From Desulfofarcimen acetoxidans DSM 771 (GTDB lineage: Bacteria; Bacillota; Desulfotomaculia; Desulfotomaculales; Desulfofarciminaceae), in the NCBI RefSeq assembly GCF_000024205.1, contig NC_013216.1:1302001-1366000 (forward strand): a stretch of DNA of 64,000 nucleotides, read 5' to 3'. The notes beneath the pieces are model-generated. The model worked only from the letters and a program-made list of their open reading frames with translations. It was not told the origin of the DNA and searched no databases. The first letter of the stretch is position 1; each line of letters opens with the position of its first letter. Shown one piece after another: positions 33,706-42,100 of this stretch. The translations under genes and the position numbers were made by a program.

Positions 33706-33788
33706 TACTGCAAAGTGAACAAATGCAATCAAATATTTATTTTGAGAAATGTGTTTAGAAATGTAATGTTGGTGTAAAGGAGGTTTTT

Positions 33789-36059
33789 ATGAACCGTCGA
33801 TTATTATACCGCTGGCTGGCCAGCGGGGTATTGTGGCTGCTGCTTTTAATTGTAGTCGTGATCTCTATCCGAAGTGTAAATATAGTCAACAGTACTTTAG
33901 CTTTATTTGTCACCCATAGAGGAAAATTTTTGTTACCGGCGAAATATTTATATTATTGGAAATTGACCTGCTTGGGGGACAAATCTATGAGAGAACGAGC
34001 AGTGAGACTGTTGAAAGCTATGCTGGGTGCTGGAGTAGTTTTCAGGGAAGGCCAGTGGGAAGCAATAGAATCAATTATTAATAGGAAACGCACATTGGTT
34101 GTCCAGCGCACAGGTTGGGGGAAGAGTATTGTTTATTTTATCGCAACAAAATTATTGAGAGATCAGGGTGCAGGCCCAACAATTTTGATTAGTCCATTGC
34201 TTTCCTTAATGCGGAATCAAATAGAAAATGCTGCTCGTATCGGTATTAGAGCCGAATCAATAAACAGCCAAAACGAAGAAGACTGGGAGCATGTGAAAAG
34301 TACTTTGGTACGGGGTGAATGTGATGTGCTACTTGTTTCGCCGGAGCGCCTGGCCAATTTTTATTTTTTAGATCAAGTTTTGCCCTTAATTAGTAGCGGA
34401 ATTGGTATTTTTGTGGTTGATGAAGCTCACTGTATTTCTGACTGGGGGCATGATTTTCGTCCAGATTACCGGAGAATTGTCCGGATTGTCAATAATTTGC
34501 CATCGAATGTTCCTGTAATTGCTACTACCGCTACAGCTAATGATCGTGTAGTTAATGATATTAAAGAACAACTTGGGCAAAATCTTAGCATATTTAGAGG
34601 TCCATTAAAAAGGGATTCTTTGAGATTACAAACCATACGATTGGCAGATCAGTCCGAAAGATTAGCCTGGCTTGTCGCAAATATTCCGAAGATGAACGGT
34701 TCCGGAATAATTTACTGTTTAACGGTTGCTGATTGCGATAGAGTAGCCAGATGGCTGCAAGAGAAAGGAATTAACGCTCTTGAGTACCATGGAAAATTGG
34801 GAAACGATCTGCGAAAAGAAAGAGAGCAGAAACTTCTTGATAATGAAATTAAAGCTCTTGTAGCGACGGTTGCATTAGGTATGGGATTTGATAAGCCCGA
34901 TTTGGGTTTTGTTGTCCACTACCAGCGACCCGGTTCAATAGTTGCATATTACCAGCAAATTGGCCGTGCAGGTCGGGCGCTTGACAATGCTTATGCTATT
35001 CTTTTGAATGGCCGTGAAGATGATGAGATTCAAGACTATTTTATAAATACTGCATTTCCCGGTGCAGATGAAATGGATCGTGTAGTTCGGGTTTTGAACA
35101 GTTCACAAAGGGGATTAAAAGCTTCTGAGATAATGCTTTTATTAAATATTTCTCAAATCAGGCTTGAGAAATGTTTAAAAATGTTACAAATTGATGAGGC
35201 TATTTCTAAGAATGGCACAGTTTACAGTAGAACCTTAAACCCGTGGCAGCCTGATATTGCCAGAAGTGAGCAAGTAACGGCACAGAGAAAGCATGAACTG
35301 CGCAGAATGCAGGATTATGTTAATACCGATATGTGCCTTATGAAATTTGTATCTTTAGAATTAGGTGATCCGTATGCCGGTAATTGCGGGCGGTGTAAAA
35401 ACTGTTGTGGGGAAGGATTTTTCTCTGAGCAGGTAGGTATAGAAAATATTTTGGAAGCGACTCAGTTTTTGCGTGGGAATTTCCTGGTGATTGAGCCAAG
35501 AAAACAATGGCCGCCTGGGGGAGTCGGCGATATGAAGGGAAAAATATCTGGTGAGCATCGTAACCAGGAAGGGTATTCACTTTGTATGTATGGTGATGCA
35601 GGTTGGGGGCGTTTGGTCAGGGAGGATAAATATGAGCAAGGTTATTTTCGTGATGAGCTTGTTTTTGCAGCTGTTGACCTCATAAAGAATCAATGGAACC
35701 CTTACCCGTTCCCGGTCTGGGTAACTGCAGTTCCTTCGCTGCGTCACCCTAACCTTGTACCTGATTTTGCCAAGAAAGTGGCTGAAAAGCTTGGAATTCC
35801 GTTTAATCCGGTTTTGGTTAAGGTAAAAAGTACTCCTCAGCAAAAAACTATGAAAAACAGTTTTCTTCAAGCTGATAATGTAATAGATTGCTTTGAAATT
35901 CAGTTCGGTTGCCCTGAAGGCCCGGTTTTGCTAATAGATGACATGGTAGATTCCCGTTGGACATTTACTGTTTGTGGGATGTTGTTGAGTAAGAGTGGCA
36001 GCGGGCTTGTATACCCGTTCGCCATTGCCAATACTGCTGGCGGAGGTGACATAGAATAA
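33789..36059 (+). CDS. RecQ-type helicase fused to phosphoribosyltransferase-like domain
   Basis: A 756-aa protein. An N-terminal hydrophobic helix (about residues 10-28) is followed by a RecQ-like SF2 helicase (about 75-430) with Walker A TGWGKS (near 110), VVDEAHC (near 210), TATAN and QQIGRAGRA. A zinc-cysteine group CGRCKNCC lies near 536. The C-terminal part (about 600-750) is a PRTase-like fold with LLIDDMVDSRWT. ATG 33789 has a perfect AAAGGAGG; an internal ATG 33988 after GGGGGAC would drop the membrane helix. It overlaps the DprA-like gene by one base (TAATG). DNA uptake, repair or defence roles are possible and not proven. Confidence 0.85.
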   Translation: MNRRLLYRWLASGVLWLLLLIVVVISIRSVNIVNSTLALFVTHRGKFLLPAKYLYYWKLTCLGDKSMRERAVRLLKAMLGAGVVFREGQWEAIESIINRKRTLVVQRTGWGKSIVYFIATKLLRDQGAGPTILISPLLSLMRNQIENAARIGIRAESINSQNEEDWEHVKSTLVRGECDVLLVSPERLANFYFLDQVLPLISSGIGIFVVDEAHCISDWGHDFRPDYRRIVRIVNNLPSNVPVIATTATANDRVVNDIKEQLGQNLSIFRGPLKRDSLRLQTIRLADQSERLAWLVANIPKMNGSGIIYCLTVADCDRVARWLQEKGINALEYHGKLGNDLRKEREQKLLDNEIKALVATVALGMGFDKPDLGFVVHYQRPGSIVAYYQQIGRAGRALDNAYAILLNGREDDEIQDYFINTAFPGADEMDRVVRVLNSSQRGLKASEIMLLLNISQIRLEKCLKMLQIDEAISKNGTVYSRTLNPWQPDIARSEQVTAQRKHELRRMQDYVNTDMCLMKFVSLELGDPYAGNCGRCKNCCGEGFFSEQVGIENILEATQFLRGNFLVIEPRKQWPPGGVGDMKGKISGEHRNQEGYSLCMYGDAGWGRLVREDKYEQGYFRDELVFAAVDLIKNQWNPYPFPVWVTAVPSLRHPNLVPDFAKKVAEKLGIPFNPVLVKVKSTPQQKTMKNSFLQADNVIDCFEIQFGCPEGPVLLIDDMVDSRWTFTVCGMLLSKSGSGLVYPFAIANTAGGGDIE

Positions 36060-37420
36060 TGAAAAATAATCTTTCCGAAGACAGTCTGGCTATATTGCTG
36101 CTGTGCTCTAACCTAGCGACTTACGGTAAAACGGGAAGTTTCTTTAAACCATTTACACTAAAAGAATGGGACAGTCTTTCCCATAAGATAATTGAATCGG
36201 TAATGAAAAGACCAGGTGCCTTTTTTTACACGACTCCTGAAGAGTGGCGGGAATGTCTTAATTTAACTCCCGAAAACATACAACGCATACAAAATTTGCT
36301 AACAGAGGGCGGGCAACTGGGAATTGAATTAGAAAGACTGAGCAGTCTGGGAATATGGGTGACAACAAGAGCAGAGGCAAGTTACCCGGCGCGACTTAAA
36401 AAAGTTTTGAGGCAGAAATCACCTGTAGTACTGTTCGGGGCAGGTGATGCGTCACTTTTTCAATCTGAAGGTGTTGCTATTGTAGGTTCGCGAAATGTTG
36501 ATGAGATTGGTTCTTACTTTGCAGAGAAACTGGCCGGGCGATGTGTTACAGAAGGTCTGACAGTGGTTTCCGGGGGTGCCCGTGGGGTTGATATGATTGC
36601 ACAGAATTCAGCCCTTCGCTCGGGAGGCAAAGTTATTTCTGTTCTTTCTAACAGTATGGAAACAAGTATCAGACAGAGGGAAAACAGAGAAGCTATTGTT
36701 GCCGGGCGGCTTTTACTGCTGTCGTCAACTCACCCCAAAGCACCTTTTAATGTTTATAATGCTATGGACAGAAATAAATATATATATGCTCTCTCCCACT
36801 ATGCTGTGGTTGTATCTTCTGAGGAAAATAAAGGCGGGACATGGACTGGGGCAACGGAAAACTTGAAAGCAGGCTGGGTTCCGCTGTTTGTTCGTGTAGG
36901 GGGACAGGTTCCTGCGGGTAATAATCGTTTGCTGGAGAAGGGCGCAATTGCCTTTGACTCGGAAGTCCTGGCAGATGAGGCTGTTATACTACGTAATTGG
37001 TTGAGCGATAACATTCAGGTAATAGTTAACTATGAAAGTAGCAAAAGAAATGAAAATAACATAAGCTCGCCTAAGAAGGATCACCAATTGGCTTTTAGAT
37101 TTGATGACTCAACTGTGTCTCACCAGATATTGGATAATCCAGAACAACTTTTCGCAGGTAATGATTTATTTACAGTAGTTTGGCCGTACATTGAAAAGGT
37201 ATTAGAAAAAAGTCAGAAAACTGAAAAAGAGCTGGCAGAAATGTTTAATGTCCGGTCTGTGCAGATTCAGGATTGGCTGAAAAGAGCTGTAGATGAGCAA
37301 AAGGTGAAGAGGCTTATAAAACCTGTCCGTTATGTGGTGGCTTCTTATGGTCCAAGTGGGCAGGAGAGACTGCCAGTTGGTAATATTGAGCAGGCGGTGG
37401 TTTTTGAGTCTTGTGAGTGA
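36059..37420 (+). CDS. DprA-like DNA-processing protein
   Basis: A 453-aa protein with a DprA/Smf-type Rossmann domain (about 125-310): VAIVGSRN, VVSGGARGVDMIAQ, then NKYIYALSHYAVVV in the place of the usual RNRIIAGLS, and GGTWTGATE. A divergent linker precedes a C-terminal winged helix (about 375-440, ELAEMFNVRSVQIQDWLKRAV). DprA loads RecA on incoming single-stranded DNA in transformation, but variants paired with helicases or PRTases occur in accessory loci. Coupled to the RecQ/PRTase gene by a one-base overlap, so the two act together. It is longer than ordinary DprA (about 360 aa). Confidence 0.83.
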   Translation: MKNNLSEDSLAILLLCSNLATYGKTGSFFKPFTLKEWDSLSHKIIESVMKRPGAFFYTTPEEWRECLNLTPENIQRIQNLLTEGGQLGIELERLSSLGIWVTTRAEASYPARLKKVLRQKSPVVLFGAGDASLFQSEGVAIVGSRNVDEIGSYFAEKLAGRCVTEGLTVVSGGARGVDMIAQNSALRSGGKVISVLSNSMETSIRQRENREAIVAGRLLLLSSTHPKAPFNVYNAMDRNKYIYALSHYAVVVSSEENKGGTWTGATENLKAGWVPLFVRVGGQVPAGNNRLLEKGAIAFDSEVLADEAVILRNWLSDNIQVIVNYESSKRNENNISSPKKDHQLAFRFDDSTVSHQILDNPEQLFAGNDLFTVVWPYIEKVLEKSQKTEKELAEMFNVRSVQIQDWLKRAVDEQKVKRLIKPVRYVVASYGPSGQERLPVGNIEQAVVFESCE

Positions 37421-37446
37421 TTCGGTTTAAAATTGCTTAAGCTGTT

Positions 37447-37967
37447 GTGCCGTGGGAAGATAACATGACTAAGATAGGTATTATTTCACCGGAAAACAAG
37501 GGCTTAGTCTCATATAATTGGTGCCTTTCACACAAGACTTCTTCGACTGTCATTGACGGCCGGCCGGTAGATATATTGCATGATTTCTACACTTTATGTT
37601 GTTTTCTTTTTGGTTCTGCAGCATGGTATTGTGCCTCCCGGGATATTTTTATCGGTTGGAGTGAAGATGCAAGAAAGGTAAACCTCAAATTTCTGACTAA
37701 CAATACGCGGTTTCTGATATTATCCTGGGTTAAAGTCCTATACTTGGCCAGTCACATTTTAGGATTATCTTGCGGCGTATAAGTTCAGACTGGGTAAAAA
37801 AATATGGACATCCCGTCTATATGTTAGAGACTTTTGTTGAATTGCACCGTTTCCATGGGACTTGCTACCAGGCTGCCAACTGGATTCATGCAGGTTTAAC
37901 CGAAGGGCGAAGCCGTAACAATAAGTCATATACCTCAATAGTACCTGTTAAGGACATTTACCAGTGA
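37447..37967 (+). pseudogene. Frameshifted, truncated DUF4338/DruA-like gene
   Basis: Two overlapping frames together resemble the C-terminal half of DUF4338 proteins (DruA of Druantia defence islands, also found as solitary genes). The first frame contains LFGSAAWYCASRDIFIGWSE and NNTRFLILSWVKV..LASHILGL and then stops. The second, shifted frame continues RRISSDWVKKYGHPVYMLETFVE..FHGTCYQAANWIHAG. The shift lies near 37768-37775. The N-terminal half is missing. It is not expected to make a working protein. Confidence 0.72.
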
Positions 37968-38001
37968 ACCTGCAGAACTGAAAAAGCAAATTAACTTCTT
38001 G

Positions 38002-38027
38002 CCCTCCCTTCGGGAAGGGTTTTTATT
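38002..38027 (+). terminator. Terminator-like hairpin after the DruA-like remnant
   Basis: CCCTCCC-TTC-GGGAAGGG (one bulge) followed by TTTTTATTTTT. Confidence 0.6.
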
Positions 38028-38358
38028 TTTTAATCCGACATGCTTTGACATATTTATTGAGAACTATTTGGTATGATATATTAGAAAGTTTACGAACTGT
38101 AAAAATAGGGTAGTATCAATATGTATTAGGGTGAGCCACTAAAGTTACGGATTACCGCTAAAGACGCAAAAAAAACCACCCAGACCCCTTGCTTTTTAGA
38201 TGCTTAGATGCACGGACGAAGAAAACGGATATACAACATACATATGTGAGGACTGTGGAGAAATTTTATGATTTGAATTTTTTTGATAAAAATATTTACC
38301 AATAGAAGGAATAATTAGATTAATGAAGAATATTAAAATATAATGATAAAAAGTGTAA
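38028..38358 (+). other. Region of decayed mobile DNA
   Basis: No intact gene. A short in-frame stretch around 38207-38271 reads as RCTDEENGYTTYICEDCGEIL, which looks like a zinc-ribbon tail, perhaps of a transposase. The rest is AT-rich and not interpretable. Confidence 0.4.
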
Positions 38359-38856
38359 AAATCAAAGATTAATCAGTATTTTCGCCGCATCTTAGTTCAA
38401 GCTGCTTGGGCGGCTTTACATACAAAAGATACTCCTTTTTCCGGCTATTATTTTCGAATGGCTGAGAAAAAAGGTAAAAACAAAGTTATTGTGGCTTTAG
38501 CTCACAAAATTTTGAGAATTATATATGCTTGTCTTTCAAAAAACGAAGAATTTGATCAAAAAAAGTTTAGGGGTACTCAGCAAAATACCAAAAACACAGC
38601 CGTCTCCAATTTTCTAAAGAATGAATCTACCGAGATAACTGATCTTTTCGGTGTATCTGATCTCTTAGAATCAGCTATTGAAAGTGATGATGCTATGCTG
38701 GAAAAAGTTGAAGTTTTGCTTGCTGCTTTTCCTATTATTTCTAATGCTGAGCCTAATGTTTCCGAAACTTCTGTTAGCTTTATGAATGATAATCTTCTTG
38801 TTACGGATTCTCCTGATATTTCTTTAAACGAGAACCCTAATTTAATAGGGGGTTAA
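38359..38856 (+). pseudogene. 5'-truncated IS110-family transposase remnant
   Basis: The frame reads INQYFRRILVQAAWAALHTK, then GYYFRMAEKKGKNKVIVALAHKILRIIY, the conserved C-terminal Tnp_2 (IS116/IS110/IS902) region. A stop precedes it at 38356 and all N-terminal DEDD catalytic sequence is absent, so it is a truncated copy. After the homology comes an unusual acidic, Ser/Asp-rich tail of about 75 residues to the stop. It marks past insertion-sequence activity next to the polyketide locus. Confidence 0.75.
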
Positions 38857-39137
38857 CAATAGCACTATTTATCTTCTATGTTTGGTTGCCCGTTATTCCC
38901 CCGAAGGGGAGCCTTGCTTTGCTATTGCTTTCTTTAGCCCCGAAACCTTTTTTTCGTCAATTAAACACTTAACTCTTCAAAGTTACCTGATCGTATTTCC
39001 ATGTCGCCGTAATCTCTGCCACTTTCCGAGGCATGTAGGCATTTCATAGGCAATTAATTTTCACACCATTCCATTCGCCTTCGCCGGGTAGCTGGCTGCT
39101 AATACTATACACAAGAACTGGGAAGGAATTTTTAAAT
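38857..39137 (+). other. Non-coding region between IS110 remnant and PKS gene
   Basis: About 280 bases without a gene. It has a GC-rich hairpin-like stretch (CCCCCGAAGGGG, 38900-38911) and several short self-complementary pieces. In IS1111-type elements the region after the transposase can encode the bridge RNA, so a remnant is possible. The PKS ribosome site GGGAAGGA is at the right end; no clear promoter was found. Confidence 0.4.
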
Positions 39138-42100
39138 ATGAAAAAAAATATCAAATCTATTTATGAACCCATTGCTATTGTAGGAATGGGGTGTCGGTTC
39201 CCCGGAGGTGTTAATACTCCTGCCGGGTTTTGGGAGCTTTTACGTAATGGTGTATGCGCTATAACCGAAACACCGTCGGATCGTTGGAGCAACGATTTGT
39301 TTTACAGTAAGGATCGGGAAAAGCCGGGGAAGATCAATGCTATTCATGGTGGATTCCTTGATCGGATTGATCTTTTTGACCCTTATTTCTTTGGGATTTC
39401 CCCACATGAGGCTGCTTGGGTTGATCCGCAGCAGAGGCTATTGCTGGAAGTAACATGGGAAGCCTTGGAGGACGGGGGACAAAAACCTGTAGAGCTTGAG
39501 GGTACCGATGTTGGCGTTTTTGTGGGTGCCCTTGCTCTGGATTATCATACGCTACAGTTTAGTGATATGCTTCAATATGATATGAGCCCATATACCTCCA
39601 CAGGAAGTATGGGAACTATGCTTTCCAATAGAATTTCTTATATTTTTAATTTTAGAGGGCCTTCACTTACTTTAGACTCTGCATGTTCGTCATCACTGGT
39701 GGCAGTTCATTATGCGTGTGAAAGCCTGCGGCGGGGAGAGTGTTCAATTGCTGTTGCCGGAGGAGTTACTCTTATGTTTACACCTCAGCATAGTATTGCC
39801 GAAGCCAAAGGTGGATTTTTGTCGTCCAGCGGGCTATGCAAATCATTTGATGCCGGTGCTGACGGGTATGTCCGGGGGGAGGGCGTGGGTATTGTCGTGC
39901 TTAAGCCTCTTGATCGTGCAATTGCCGATAATGACCAGATTCAAGCGGTGATACTCGGCAGTGCTGTGAATCAAGACGGACGGACCAAGGGAATTACCGT
40001 GCCGAATTCTGAAGCTCAGGAAGCAGTGCTTCGTATGGCATATCAAAAGGCTCAAGTTGAGCCGTCGCGAGTTCGGTATATCGAGGCTCATGGTACCGGT
40101 ACACCGGTTGGAGATCCTATAGAAGCCAATACTTTGGGGAGATTTTTCAGTGCATATTCCGATGGTGCGGAGCTAATCATTGGTTCCTGCAAGAGCAATA
40201 TCGGGCATACGGAAGCAGCTGCCGGGGTTGCCGGGTTAATAAAAGCGGTTTTATGTCTTAAGCATAATAAAATACCGCCGAATCTTCACTTTAATCGGCC
40301 AAATCCTAAGATTGACTTTGAAAAGTACCGTATGAAGGTTCCCACCAATGTGACAGCATGGCCGGAAAACGCTGAGGATGCTGTCTGTGGTGTAAATTCT
40401 TTCGGATATGGCGGAACAAACGCACATCTTGTTCTAAGTAGAATGAATAGTTATTGCAAAGCTAATGAGACTAAGCATAAGGTTCTAACCCGTCCGTTTC
40501 TTTTGCCGATTTCCGCTCGAAGTAAAGATTCCCTGCGTGAATATACTAAAGCATATGGACAGCTTTCATCGGGAATTTATTCTTCCGATGAGCTTTTCGA
40601 TCTGTGCTTTAGTGCGGGTATGAGACGGGATCACCATTCTTACCGGATGGGGATTGTTTTTCAGCATCAAGCGGAGTTGGTAAGGCAATTGGAAGGATAT
40701 TTTAGGGATGGGTATTCATCTTCAATTGTTTCCGGATATGCATCTGCAAACCCCAGCCCACGACTTGTCTGGGCCTTTTCGGGCATGGGTGCGCCGTGGT
40801 GGGGAATGGGTCGGGTTTTACTGGAAAAAGAAGAGGTGTTTCAACAAGCTGTTACCCGTTGTGACCGCATTTTTAAGGAAATTGCAGGTTGGTCGATACT
40901 GGAAGAGCTAACCCGGGACGAAGTTTCCAGTCGTATGAATGAGGCATGGGTTTCACAGCCTGCAAATTTTGCTTTGCAAATAGCTTTGGCTGCACTATGG
41001 CGCTCGTGGGGCATTAAACCTGATGTGATTGTCGGACACAGCGTGGGTGAAATTGCTGCTTTTTATGAAGCAGGATGTCTTGAGCTAAAGGATGCGTTGA
41101 GATTGGTTTACCACCGCAGCCAACTACAGAGAAGATTGGAGGGCCGGGGGACGATGCTTGCTGTTGGACTTTGTGCGACAGAGGCCGAAATACTATGCCG
41201 GGAATTTTCCCGCATATCGATAGCTGTTGTTAATGGTCCTGCTTCGGTGGTTTTGTCGGGAGATAGAGAGAAGCTTGAGAGTATTGCTTTAAGCCTTGAG
41301 AAAAAAGGCATTTTTGCAAAAATGCTTAATGTTAACGTTCCCTTTCACAGTTCTTGTATGGACGAGATATTGGATGAGTTCGGGGAATGTCTTAAAAGTA
41401 TTGTTCCTCATAGTGCTGTTTGCCCGCTTTACTCCACTGTCACCGGTGGAATAATTCAAGGGTTTGAGGCGGATGCCGGGTACTGGCAGCGCAATTTGCG
41501 TGAACCTGTCCGGTTTGCTCCGGTTATACAGTCATTGATTGAAGAGGGATTTGATACATTTTTAGAGATCGGTCCTCATCCTGTGCTTTCGGTACCCATA
41601 TCGGAATGCCTTGGTACAAAGAATGGGACTGTGCTCTATTCGCTTCACCGCAGAGAAAATGATCAGCAGACTATGATAAGGTCTTTGGGAGTTCTTTATA
41701 CACGAGGCTTTGCTATAGACTGGAGTAAGCTTTACCCGGGAGGAAAAACAACTTCCCTTCCTACATATCCCTGGCAACGTGAAAGCTACTGGGTTGAACC
41801 GGATTCGGGAAGGCGTGTACGATTGGGGCTTAAGGACCATCCGCTGCTGGGTATTAGAATGCCGCAGGCAATTCCTATGTGGGAAAATGAGATTAGCTTG
41901 GAGAAGCAGCCTTTTTTAGCGGACCATGTTGTGACAGGACGTACCATGTACCCGGGTGCATGCTTTATTGAGGCAGCATATGGAGCGCTGCATACGCTTT
42001 TTTGTGATAAGAGCTGCTATATTTTAGAGGAAATAGAGTTTAAAAAGGGACTTACCGTTACGGGGCAGAACATTCTACAGTTTTATCTGGATAGGGAGCA

